Shown here: in pieces, positions 1 to 11,536 of the stretch
How the letters are laid out: each line of letters starts with the position of its first letter
How positions within the stretch are numbered: position 1 is the first letter of the stretch
From: Zoroaster sp. YZ-2022
Lineage: Eukaryota; Echinodermata; Asteroidea; Forcipulatida; Zoroasteridae
Assembly (NCBI GenBank): GCA_029582265.1
Contig: CM055821.1
Coordinates: 40,309,004-40,373,003 of the forward strand
DNA length: 64,000 nt
Direction: 5' to 3'
Program-made: the position numbers and the translations under genes
Notes under the pieces: model-generated
Seen by the model: only the letters and a program-made list of their open reading frames with translations
What the model was told of the DNA's origin: nothing
The model's database searches: none

Positions 1-113
1 TATTTTTCATCGTTGATTTGTCGATATCTCGATAATTTGAAAAGTTCTTAATATCATAATCGAATTTAAAAATATCGCGATATTCGATATTATCGTGTCA
101 TGCCCAAAGCCTA
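1..113. mobile_element. hAT-type MITE (TAGGCTTGGGCGAT family), 3' end only
   Basis: This is the right end of the element that is complete at 60342-61400. It ends in a slightly altered terminus at 113 and is followed by GCTAATAC (114-121), the same target duplication as the complete copy. It is cut by the window edge. Confidence 0.85.
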
Positions 114-489
114 GCTAATACTATGGTGCTACTGTGATCTTCCTCTTACTGAGAGTAAAAGAAAATTGCTGGTACTATAGCTGACAACTAGGGTGATACA
201 TCATAAAGCCCCCTATACACTATTGGTATACTCCCAAAACCTAAATGATCACAGTCTTACATAAAACTTACTTGGTGTAAAGTTGATGATAGTATCAATC
301 ATATCGTTTCGGGTTTGTGGTAACACCATGTGTTTATCTTAACTTTTGCTAAGTGAGGTAACAGGTTCTGAAAAGAACCTTATCGCACAACTATCTCAAC
401 TGTCGCTAAGTGAGATTATGGTTCAGGGAGAACCAATATTGAAATTCGTTTCTCAACTATCGCTAAGTGAGAAATATGGTTCAGGGAGA

Positions 490-583
490 ACCATGGGGAC
501 TTCACAGGGTCTTCTCTCCTGACGATGATTAGAGCACGCTAATCGGAACATAGAGAAGAGCCAGGAAGTCCCCATGGTCCCTA
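490..583. repeat. Imperfect hairpin inside CYP4 gene A intron
   Basis: Arms beginning ACCATGGGGACTTC and ending GAAGTCCCCATGGT pair over about 27 bp, with an inner GATTAG/CTAATC stem. The flanks carry three copies of a CTCAACT-TCGCTAAGTGAGA motif. The same structure is at 61782-61876 in the duplicate. It is probably a small foldback MITE; no target duplication was identified. Confidence 0.6.
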
Positions 584-863
584 ATACTCCACCATGCAAA
601 GCCTTAGATCTTATAGTATCAGTCATCACTTGAAATATTTCTGTCATAGGTAAAATGAGTGAAATAATTTTCCATAAATAATTTCTGTCATGGTGATGAC
701 AGAAATTCCACATTAGAAGGAATGTATTTCACAAGAAATTTATGGGAAGCTCGATTTAACAGTAGTTATGTGTCCAAATAAAATTGATGACAGGACCCAG
801 AAATCTTCTTTTCAAAAATAATGCTTATTTTTTAAATACAGATTTTTTCCCCCTTCTCTTCAG

Positions 864-3800
864 TAAAGTTGTGCAGTACTTTGATGTTATATTCAATATG
901 TCACGCCATGGAAAGACGTTTCGTAAGAATTGTGATTACGTGCACCAGTTTGCTGATACAGTCATTCACAGTCGTTGTGTTGAACTGGTAGGCAGTGCAA
1001 TCAAGAACATCATGTCTACCTTGTTTTCACTACTAGACTCTGGCAGGAAAAGTGCTGATTAAAAAAATGTTTGAAAATTATTTTGAGGAAACCAAATATG
1101 TAACATTTTGTGAATCTTTATGGATGAGTGATTTTCTGAAATTACGATGAAATAAATTGGATGGTCTAGTTCCAGCCTCCTCACAGCAACTAACTTGCCT
1201 GAATCACAACATAATATTTTGTTTTTTATACAACAGGAAAAAATAGTTGGACCAGAACGACACATCATGGGCCGCAAGTAAGTACCTTGATTTCCTGGAC
1301 ATCTTGCTGTCGGCTCGAGATGACACTGGGCAAGGATTGACGGATTTGGAGATCCGTAACGAGTGGGACACGTTCCTCTTTGAGGGTCATGACACCACAG
1401 CGAGCAGCCTGACATGGGTGCTGTACCTCTTGGCCCGACACCCTGAGCATCAACAGAAAGTCCAAGAAGAAATTGATGACGTGCTGAAAGATCGGGATTC
1501 GGACGTTATTAAATGGTGAGTTGGAGCAGTCATCAGTATCCTTTTCATAAGTCGATACATAATACGCATAATAAACCCATAGGGTTTGCCGACTGCAAAT
1601 TTTTTCTGAACCAACCCTTGTTCTAGTACCTTTGATGCTTCATTTGCTGACTGAGGCTCTAAATGCCGACTGATAAAATTATTGGGAGTGTAACCCCCCA
1701 GCCATGGTCTTTCAGAAGAGCCCTAATTGGTACATTTACTGTCAGACCGTTTAATTTGCCTGAGCCCGATGGTATAACATAGACCTGGTGCACGGCTGTC
1801 ACAACTGAAGTGCGCCTCGCTCAGTGGGCAAAAAAAGACAACTTATTTATTTATATCTTATTTAACCTTGGGAGACCTTTCTGACAACACCAGAACTAAC
1901 TTGAGTCCGATGCACTAGACCGCTCGGTCATGACGTTCCACCTATGTTAGCCCAAAGATCTGGCGTTACGTTTTTGAGGCACGTGAAAGATGCCAGATGC
2001 CTCTCAATTTAGCGGAGATTCAACTTTGAACTTGGTCAGTAGATAGCTCACGGGCCTCGAAGCATGACATCAGATAGTCGGCTGCGCATCCAAATATATT
2101 ACTGAATGGTACACCCAGTGCCTGTCTTTATCCTTGATAGAATAAAGATAGGGGACTAGTCTACACCTATGTGAGCTGTGCATACACACACAGTAGTGCT
2201 TTCCAAGACGACCGAGAACTTCTATTGTTCCCAATGTGTTTGGACTCTTTTTGAAGCAATCTCCATTGGTTTTGTACATAATGTCCTTCCTGAAAACCTC
2301 TGAAAACAAAGAACCGAGGACCTATTGTTCCCTTTCTTATAAGTCGTCGGTCGGTTTGCAGTGCAAGTACACAAGTGCATCCCTATTGTTCAGTGTCTTG
2401 ACACTCCGTCATGATGATGTCAGTGCATCAGGACTATTGAGATTGTCTGCCATTTTCTTTTGATATCTATTCTTAGGGAGGACCTTGGGAAGTTCAAGTA
2501 CCTCCTTCAGTGTCTTAAGGAGTCCATGAGACTCTACCCACCTGTGCCCGTCATTCAAAGAGTTATCCAGAAGGACATCGAAGTCGACGGCAAGATTCTA
2601 CCCGCTGGGACGACACTAGATGTTGCCGTGTATGACCTGCATCACAATCAAGAGATATGGCCGGATCATATGGTAGGCAGGGTTCTTGATTCTTTTCTGG
2701 AATTTAGGAAAATTGAGGAAGATTCGCCTACTTTGGCTTACTTTCTATTAAACACTAATGGGGGATTCTCTCCCTGAGACCCACCTTGGGGTTCGAAGGC
2801 CTGAGAAATTCAGTCAAATACTACTGACTTAATACGTTTTTAGTTTATAGGTGTGAAGCTCACTCCAACTAGTTATGGAAGAAACATTCGTTTGGTGGAC
2901 CCCCCTTCTCAATCCTTTTCTGGAATTTTAGGAATTGAAGGTATGCTTATAATAGTTGCTGACAATTGTAGATGCCGAGTTGAATTTGTAAGAACCCTCT
3001 TTTGGAGAACTATCCTCACTATCAGTTCTTTTCAGAACCACATTTTTCCAAGAAGAGATTATTACACTTGGTGTTGACTGTAAATCTAATCTTTCTAATC
3101 ACATTTGCTTCGGGTGCACTGATGCAGTGCTTCATACATATGAAGGCAAAAAATTCAAATCAATACCCTTTTGAAAACCATCCGTTTTAGCACAGTGGTT
3201 TATTTATTTACCCTTTGATTTACAGGAGTTCATTCCAGATAGGTTCTCACAAGAGAACATCCAGAAGATAGACCCCTTCTCGTATATACCATTTGCAGCA
3301 GGACCAAGGTAAGTTGCAGGGGTGTGGGTTTGTCTTTGGAGAATTTACAGACTCTCCACAAGAACAAGAAATTAGAGGTTTTGACACGATACAGGCTACT
3401 TTTTTTCTTTCCTTGGTAGCTACTACTCTTCTTTCAAGAAAATTTAGAGGCAAAGGGAGATTTGTAAAAAGCCAGCAATAGCCATCTTTTATGTAATGAG
3501 AATCGGCATTATAATCATCGTTGCGAATACATCTACAAAGACTTGTGTTGAGAATATAGCTGAACTTTAGTGGCAAGTAGCTATAGGGGTCAAAATCAGT
3601 CAACTGACTGTTTTGATTGTTGACTCAAATGTGCATACAGGGGCATTTTGGACTGGTTTTTACTGTAATTTTGACCACCCTCATAGGCTTGGGCGATATC
3701 TATTTTTTTTCATCCACGATATATCGTCAAACATATATCGCGATATTCGATAATATCGCGATTATTTTTGTTTTTCACGGTGAGTGCTTTAGAGCCGGTA

Positions 3801-5920
3801 ATGACAGGGATGTACCCATCTACAAGCGTCACAATAAATTGCCAGTGCTTACCTGAGAGACACGTGCAATTGCGCCGTTCACGAGTGCAACATATGGGGC
3901 AGGTTTTCGCTATCCTAACCAGAAACAAAACGGCACAGCTACGCGATAATGCGAACGTAACCAGACAATTGTTTTCAGTTTGTGACATGTTCAATCATCA
4001 ACGTTTCTCAAAATAGAACTTACTCGTGAGTGCTAGTAACTTGAAATATATACTGGTATACGAACAATCATTTAAACATGTTTTAACACTTTTTACAATC
4101 CACCATCTTGAAACTAAGCGTAACCGATCACAAAGTTCGGTTTATGTTTGGTCAGAACCATGATGTCATCGCAGCGCAACCGAACTTGCGAAAATGCTTA
4201 ACCAATGACCGAAGCCTAAACACGTTTCTGGTTACAGTCGCAAAAATGCACCCATCGCCATTGGCAAATCGTTTGCATAATAATTATGTGGGACTGTTAC
4301 TGCGTCGTGCGTCCCAATCAAATCATCAGCCCGAGTTCACGTGATTCGCGTTCCACGTGACTGGGTCATAGTATAAACACGTGACTAGGTTTATTCCTGC
4401 ATATAGTACCGTGGAGAATAAAACCATGTGATTGTGAACGTCATTTGCACTTCAGAATGTGGATTGTAGTCACACTATTTTAAATAAACGTCACATGGTT
4501 TATCAAGAGTACATGTATGTGTTTTGTCACACTAGACAAGAGTCGCAGTATGGTATAATAGAATAGCGTCCTAATCCCTCAACTTTGATCGAGCCGCTGC
4601 CGACGACCCATGCTTTGATTTAATTCATGACTAATGTGGATTTTTAAGGTAACGCCCATATTCTGCATATATTTAAATATGTATGATATAATGTACTCGC
4701 CTGTGGTGCGCCAGCCAGAGTCACAGACCACCATGGATAGACAGTGAGACGTAAACATTGTCTACACATTGTTGGATCAAATAATACCCCATTCAATCCC
4801 CAACTCTTAATCAGTCTAAATAGATTTCTTTGAGTGGCGGTGGATTATTAAACAACACACTGTCAGGCTGCTCCTTTGTGATCTGACAGTCGGTTTACTA
4901 CAAAAGCTGAAGACTTCCCTAAGTTTTTTCCATGGAATTTCTGACCCAACTGACAATCGAGGATTTTGTTTAATCGCGATATATATTTTTTTCTTCACGA
5001 TATATTTTTTTCATCGCGATCTGCCGATATCTCGATGATTTTAAAAGTTCTCGATATAATAATCGAGTAAAAAAAAAATATCGCAATATTCGATATTATC
5101 GTGTCATCGCCCAAGCCTACACCCTCAACAATACAATGTTTTTCCCAGTCAAAAACAGTTGACTCATTTTGACCTGTAAATGTACTTACTGCACGTAAGG
5201 TTTGACAGTGTTTGACTTTTAAGTGCATTAGATAAACCTTGGCAATTATATCAATATTTTGACTGATTCTTGCAGTCATAGGAGGGTTAATTCAGAATAG
5301 ACTAATCGGCCAAGCATTTCACTTGGAGCGACCACAACTGCAGTGGTATCAATATTCTGAGGAGTTGTCACTTTTAAGGAAAGAGTACTCTTTTCTTAAT
5401 TCCACATTAGAATGATAACAAATCTGAATGCATCATTCACTATTTCTCCTGAAAGGCTTGTTGTTAGATGTATATCTTGATTCAAAGAAAGTTATCATAT
5501 TCACAGAAGAAGTTGGGCCACCTTCTCTTTAATTAACCCTAACCTAAGCATTACAGAAGATAAGAAAAAAATGTGTAACATTTGACTATAGGTTGATAAA
5601 CAATTGATTTAATTTTGCCCTACACCGACATGTGTAATTTTTTTGACAGACACTCGGAAAGCACCGTGTATACAGTGCTATACACACGTCATTGTAGGGC
5701 AAAATTTAACCAATTGTATAACATTAACTGAGTTTCTTTGTTGTTTAGGAATTGTATCGGTCAGAACTTCGCCATGAATGAGGAGAAGGTGATACTAGCT
5801 CGTCTGTTTAGGAGATTCCACATTGAATTAGATCCAGACCATCCCGTTACTTTATCCAATCAGCTTGTCCTCAAAGCACATCACGATATCAAGATTAAAC
5901 TGACGCAGCGACGTCACTGA
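864..5920 (+). pseudogene. CYP4-like cytochrome P450, 3' part (gene A), frameshifted copy
   Basis: This is the 3' part of a CYP4-family heme monooxygenase; the family omega-hydroxylates fatty acids and eicosanoids in the ER membrane. Exons read from GT-AG borders are 864-987, 1237-1515, 2477-2672, 3226-3308 and 5749-5920 (stop TGA 5918-5920). Seen motifs are the I-helix [10 protein letters not shown], where the CYP4 glutamate that can bind heme covalently precedes GHDTT; the K-helix [10 protein letters not shown] (ExxR); PDRF; and the heme loop FAAGPR/NCIG, split by the last intron. Intron phases match gene B exactly. Exon 1237-1515 lacks 2 nt near its 5' end relative to gene B, so the phase-0 frame reaches TAA at 1279-1281; an extra 3 nt follows, and EVD is changed to EWD. 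All later exons are open. Earlier exons lie left of the window. A sequencing error in the A-run could mimic the lesion, so pseudogene status is likely but not certain. Confidence 0.85.
3684..5119. mobile_element. hAT-type MITE (TAGGCTTGGGCGAT family), 1436 bp
   Basis: Terminal inverted repeats TAGGCTTGGGCGAT and ATCGCCCAAGCCTA are flanked by the 8-bp direct repeat CACCCTCA (3676-3683 and 5120-5127), the hallmark of hAT insertion. Both subterminal regions are full of ATATCG/CGATAT palindromes. No transposase frame is present. Relative to the 1059-bp copy at 60342 it carries about 360 extra bp (about 3893-4258) matching 48840-49100. It sits in the last intron of CYP4 gene A. Confidence 0.92.
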
Positions 5921-6244
5921 TCACGACAAGAATTTCAATCACCTGAAATTTTTCCGTAAAATAAGAGTTATTTCTAATAAGCAAAGAATGTAAAATATTT
6001 TTAAACAATTTTTTTCCGATATTTTGCCAAATGGCCTTTTTAATATTTTATACAAACACATTTAACAAAAATTTACATAGATTTTGTTCAAAGAATGTTG
6101 TGGGTTTCATGAAGTACACCCAAAGCATTCGCTATTAAAACAAACTGATCTCATCACTTGAAAACCATATCGAGGTGAATATTTTATGAAACATTTGAAT
6201 ACAGTACAAAATATTAAATAACCTTCCACATTGTATAATTATTA
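5921..6244. other. CYP4 gene A 3' flank
   Basis: AT-rich sequence after the CYP4 stop, presumably 3' UTR. An ATTAAA near 6133 could serve as polyadenylation signal; no canonical AATAAA was seen close to the stop. Nothing else is recognisable. Confidence 0.4.
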
Positions 6245-6941
6245 GGTGTTCGAGCTACGGCGTGAACACCTATTGATATTGTTCGGGTTTTTTTTTTTCT
6301 TCTTCTTCTTCTTCTTCTTCCGAATAAGAATTATCCAGAGACAAAAACATAGTTGCAGAGTTCACAGAACCTTAAAACTTGACACATAGTTAGACCTTAA
6401 CATGTAGTTTTATGTCAAATTGTGACGTCATAGTGAGATCATCAGATATCGAATTACACTAAATCAAAGTTTAATATTTTCAAAAAATCATATCTCATGA
6501 ACCACAAACGATATTTTCACAGTCTTTGTACCATGTTATAGATCTTCAATTATGTGATTTTTCGTACACAGACGTGACCCCAATCCGACCTCTCCTTCCG
6601 GTCGAAACCGGAAGTTGAAAATTTCTAAAGATTTAAAAAATCATATCTCATGAACCACAGAAAATATTTTCACAATCTTTGAATCATCTTAAAGACCTTG
6701 AAATATGTCACATTTCTTACACAGACATGACCCCAATTTGACCTCTCCTTCCGGTCGAAAACAGAAGTTTAAACGAACAACTATTCAGAAGCACAGCCAT
6801 ACTGATGTTCTCTTACACACAGACATATCGGCCTATAGTGTGTGCGTTATCTAATTAGAATAGAATAGTTCGAGTTTACGAAGACCGCGCAGGTCATGAC
6901 CTGCCATGCATGCACGCGCACAGTATGCAGCAGCAAAAACA

Positions 6942-9000
6942 ATGGCTTCCCTGAGTGTCGGGCCCGTCTGCAGAAAATGCGTCGCAGAAAATGTACTAAT
7001 TTAGCATGGAATCCAAATTGTTATCATTTTTGGAGATGAGTTGGACAAAGATTCTTTCATGTGCAAGTGGATGGAAGAAATAGACGGTATGGTTGAGTGT
7101 GATATTGCCAATGTCTAAGCGTTAGGGCTGTTGGAGCTAACGTACATACGTCGCAGCTAACGTTACAGGTAATGTAGGAATTAATTTTAAAAGAATTTGA
7201 AAAATATCTGGACCTAATCAGACTACATATATTTTGTAAAATAGTTGGACTTAGGCCTATATGAAAAATATCCTTGACAATTTAACTTATGTCTTCAGAC
7301 TTTTAATATCTCATTGTGATCTGTTACCATTCGATTTACAGATTTATGGGTACCACTCTGAGTGGTACAAATGCTTCCATGCCATTTGCAGGGCTGAGAG
7401 GAAGAAATAAGATTAAGAAGAAACAGAAACATCAAGGTAGGCAAATATTGAAAAATACGGGTAGAATGTCGCATCCGACCGCCACTTTTTCTCATTCAGT
7501 ATAACCATTAAAGTAATCTTACCTACCTCGTAAGGTGGAGAACATATGGATGATGATGGACATATACTTCACATTATTCCAGGATATTTATTTCATGAAA
7601 AATCAGCCATTTTGCTATACGATGAATTCCTCAGTCATGTCAGTCTGATGTCGTAAACTCCACAATTAGTGACCAACACAGTCATTTGTACATGCGCAGT
7701 GGCAACTATAATAGGATCCTTCTATTTTCTGAAGGGGAGGATTTTTTAAAGGGAAATAAAAGTGGATTTTAAAGATAGTTTTCGCTTTCTGTACCACCAA
7801 AAATCGATAGAATAATTTTTAACTGGTTAGTGGTTGCAAAAAAATTCCCCAAAACCCTTTAAAAGTGGTGGTCGGATACGACATTCTTTCCAAAAATTCA
7901 ATCAAGTTTCAAGTATGCAGTAAGCTTGGGCGATAACGATTTTTTTTATCCACGATATATCGGCAAACATATATTGCAATTTTCAATAATATCGCAATTC
8001 TTTTTTTGCATTCATGCATGATTGCTTTAGAGCCAATAACCACAGGTATGTACCCCTCTACAAGTGTCACAATAAATTGCAAATTTATTTGCAGAGCGTA
8101 TATGTACTTATGAAGTAGTTTGCTTTTGTTTCTCATTTCTAAAAGCTCAAAAAACTAATGGTTTTATTTCCATGGAATGTCTGACTTGACTCACAATGTC
8201 GATTTATATTTTATCGTGATATATTTGTATTCGCGATTCGCCGATATGCCGATAACTTAAATAGGTTCTCGATATTGTAATCGAATAAAAAAGTTATTGC
8301 AATATTCGATATCGTTTTTATCGCCCAAGCTTAGTATGCAGTAAAATTGTTTCTAGTTATATGTTGCTTTTTCATTTCTTTCTATCTGTTTACCTTGTCT
8401 TGTGTGTTTACTTTTGTTAATTTTCACTCTTTTTGTCTACAATGCCCATTCCCCTTACTCACTTATTCCTCTACTTCTATTAAATATTTATCATTCTTTC
8501 TTCATACATATTCAGGTCAATATGAGCTCGAGCGGTAAGAATGCAGCACTGAACCCCAGAGAAGAAAACCGTGGTCTTCATCAAACTTACTCCCTGGCAA
8601 ACAGAGAAAAATTAAGAAAAAAAACTGATAAGTATTCACATTGCCAAACCTTGATTGCATGCCAACTATTTGAAGCAGCCCAACGGAAAGATGAGAGGTT
8701 ACTTTTGCAAATCGAAGATAAAGATCTTGTAATGTTTAGAAGTTTGCTATCATTGTCTTTGCTATAATGAGTATGTACCCAATTCTTGACAAGGCCAGAT
8801 CCATCAGATGACATACCTATTTGGTACAATGATGCATAAATAAAATTCTGTGAAGAAGTCATCCAGAAGAGAATAATAAAAACAATGAAATTCTTTTCAC
8901 AAAGTCATTACATCGTAAGTTCATCAAGTATGTACAAGAAGTGGAGGGAGTTGATTGGAGTTGACCCACAATCTGAAAACACGTCTGAAAAGTACATTTC
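6942..9000 (+). pseudogene. Decayed multi-exon gene of a multicopy, transposon-like family
   Basis: Coding-like blocks on the + strand are a short ATG frame from 6942 with a CRKC motif; an acidic block near 7030-7120; an exon-like block after an AG near 7341 whose frame reads HSEWYKCFHAICRAERKK; and an exon after the AG near 8517 encoding a basic N-terminus, then a Q/E-rich stretch ending in KDL. Just past KDL the frame breaks by one base, and the shifted frame reads EVCYHCLCYNEYV, a Cys/His motif seen in repetitive proteins of marine invertebrates. A last acidic/basic block lies near 8835-8990. Function is unknown. The frameshift and in-frame stops indicate a remnant. Confidence 0.4.
7921..8333. 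mobile_element. hAT-type MITE (TAAGCTTGGGCGAT variant), 413 bp
   Basis: Termini TAAGCTTGGGCGAT and ATCGCCCAAGCTTA are flanked by the direct 8-bp duplication GTATGCAG (7913-7920 and 8334-8341). Internal sequence shares the ATATCG-rich subterminal design of the copies at 3684 and 60342 but is much shorter. It is non-autonomous, lies between exons of the decayed gene, and gives an independent view of the family's ends. Confidence 0.93.
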
Positions 9001-10590
9001 CTACGCTGGTAATTCATAGATCATTTACTAAGAATACAGTTGACTTGGTGTACAGCCAAACTCTCCCTGCAAAATAACTGGTATAGAGACTGCAGTTGGC
9101 TCAGATACATTATGTACTGATACCGATACTGGGAGCAGTTAAGGTGCTGGAGAAGCAGAGATTTTTACATAAAAGTGCATAATAATCTTCACACACTCTT
9201 CAATGCATCAGCTGTACTATATAATACACTTATAATGAAGAAATCACATGGCATTACAGTTGCCCTGGCCATCAACTTCAGATGACTTATCCTTGCAGAC
9301 TGCTTAACAAATGAGCCAGTAATTTTCAATTGCCTGCTTTGTTCATCTTACACTAGGACACTGACTCCATGACCCGTTGAAAGTCTACTCTGATTGAGAT
9401 GATATTGCCCCTTTAACCATTATCCTTAATTGAAAAATTCTGTTGACTTTCTTTTCATGCACCAGTAAAAGTTTGTTTTTAAAGTTTAACAATACTAGCC
9501 AAAACCAATTAATGGCAGGGACTACATGTTCACTTGGAATATTTGTTGGAATATTTAGTACTTCAAAAAAAATTATTCTTTTTCATTGCAAATTAGACCT
9601 TGAAGTTTGGATAACCTTTATCCTGCATGAAATGGATTATTATTGATGGGTGCAAAATGGATGGAAAAGGAGTATCATGACCATGACAAAATAAAGCAGA
9701 AGTGTCATTCAAAAGATAAATTTGTTTTGCATTTCGTTTATTACTTATTAATTGTGTGTATTAACAAAGAATGTGTTTTATCAATTTAAATATTTACACA
9801 AAACATTGACAATTAATAACCAATACTGAACTTTTAAAGATGATAAAAGATTTACAAATTGGTCTCTGATGTAGAGCAGGGTTAGAATCAGGGTTGCCCA
9901 AAGCGGGTGGGGCTCAAGGCAAGGAGATGGGGGATGGGAAACGAAACCCCAAAATATTGAGATGTATGGTCAATTTAGATTGTTTTCACATGATCAATTA
10001 AATTGCAATACTACCCCACAACACCATGGATCTTACCCTGGGAGTAAGGGGTAGAGGACTGGGGGATCAGACGGGTTCAGACCTTTTATTCAAGGCAATT
10101 TGTTTTAAACTGGTTCATTTTTTACAATGACAAATATTCCCCAAATATGGAATCCCCTTTCCAAACTCTTCCAAACATAAAAAACATAGCCCATGTGAAC
10201 TATTCAAATTATACAAAATTGAAATGTACATTAAAATGTACAGTTTTCTGAAAGAGGGCGCTATTTTCATGTCATTCAAATATCTGCCAAACGGGCAAGT
10301 TTCGTGATTGTGGATTTATATATTAGCAATTTACATGTAATGATCTACTGTTTCCACGCTCATGCCTGATATGTGTCACAAAACTCAATTTCTGAACACA
10401 CTCATTGCACACCCCCTAGTCTAGTAGTCTGAAGTCAAATTACACGCCGAACTTATCTCTCGTAGCCATAGTCTCTTGTCAAGTCGCACTTGACACCACT
10501 GATGCGAGTTTTGTCATGAAACCTTTCTGAAGAGAAAACCATATTTACCAAGTTCAGACTTAATTTGGTTGGAGTAATTTAAAATTATAT
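9001..10590. other. No gene recognised
   Basis: AT-rich non-coding sequence with no convincing open frame, splice-bounded exon or terminal repeat. A purine-rich GGGGATGGG-type patch lies near 9900-10080. It may be interior of the candidate 4.6-kb element. Confidence 0.4.
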
Positions 10591-11320
10591 GGGATGACTG
10601 AACCGGAAGTTAATGTATTCAGCACATGTTATTTTCATTATATATCATAAAAACACATCTCTCCTGAAGTAACTCATATTATGAGGAACAATTTTGTGAA
10701 GTATGAATGACGTCACATAATTGAACCAGAAGTTAATGTATTCAGTATAACACAATATGTGGTATTTTATATATATTACATATTATGAAAACTCATATCT
10801 CCTGAAGTAACTCTTGTCTTTTAATAACTTTAGGTGATGATGTCATATTAGGCGCACTCGAACACCTTGAGTTTGTTTTTAACAAACTCTATACCTCTAG
10901 TATATGCCTGTTTATTTACAGCATAATAGTGCAGGAGGTGGCTGTTTTTATCCGATCGGGGCCTATTGGTATCCTCATTGGGGGAATAGGGTTTCAATCA
11001 TGATTAAAGTATCTCCCAATTAGGATAGTATAGATGACATCAACCCCCCCAAACGACAATGACCTGTAGCCGTGCTATTCGCCTTATTCACGATAAATAT
11101 GAAAGTGAAGCTGTAATTCTCACAACCACACTCTGTAGCCTACATGCTGCGTGTACCCTGACATAAGGAATAAATCAAATTCAATAGCGTGGTTGCAAAT
11201 GGACAAAATTTAGGCAGGTACACAACCTCTTGTATTCAAGGAATAAGACATCAGATGGCCAACTCGTGAATAAGGTGAATTGAGTAATGAACCAACTTGT
11301 AAGTTCATGTCATATATATA

Positions 11321-11536
11321 CTACTCAAAACAATTTAGGGAACACCAGACTTTTAACATCAAATAGGTTTGAAATATTTCATGAACCGGGATTTTCATTT
11401 GCAACCCCCTCTCTCTTTCAGTAGTCATGTCATGAAATGTGTAATCATCAATTCTGTGAAAAATTGTGTTTATCTGAAATAAATGATCTTGCTTTAACTG
11501 AGATTATTCCGGTGTTCCCTAAATTGTTTTGAGTAG
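11321..11536. mobile_element. Tc1/mariner-type MITE, 216 bp
   Basis: Inverted repeats of about 25 bp beginning CTACTCAAAACAATTTAGGG and ending with the complement are flanked by TA on both sides (11319-11320, 11537-11538). The interior is AT-rich and non-coding. TA duplications and short size fit a Tc1/mariner-derived MITE. Confidence 0.85.

Larger units (their letters stand above)
1..2672. repeat. Segmental duplication, left copy (of about 61288-64000)
   Basis: This block aligns collinearly with about 61288-64000. It covers the 3' end of a hAT-type MITE, intron hairpins, CYP4 exons 6-8 and the introns between them. Introns are as similar as exons, differing by scattered substitutions and small indels often at homopolymers, which implies a recent duplication or a duplicated haplotype in the assembly. 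The right end of the similarity cannot be set because the other copy runs off the window. Confidence 0.93.
6245..10867. mobile_element. Candidate 4.6-kb element bounded by inverted AGGTGTTCGAG
   Basis: AGGTGTTCGAG at 6245 and its complement CTCGAACACCT at about 10857-10867 face each other. Each side carries a directly repeated subterminal block: about 150 bp twice at 6475-6775 with the phrase ATCATATCTCATGAACCACA, and about 120 bp twice at 10590-10820 with CTCCTGAAGTAACTC. Between them lie decayed exons of a repetitive gene, a complete hAT MITE and a (TCT)n run near 6295-6320. No target duplication was found, so the single-element interpretation is inference. Confidence 0.4.

Noticed and set aside
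2673..3190. Extra CYP4 exon in 2673-3190
   Set aside because: The 2477-2672 exon ends in phase 0 and the 3226 exon starts in phase 0, giving the expected CYP4 sequence; nothing is missing between them.
3247..3603. 118-residue - strand frame
   Set aside because: Opposite to the CYP4 exon 3226-3308 and the adjacent intron; no domain.
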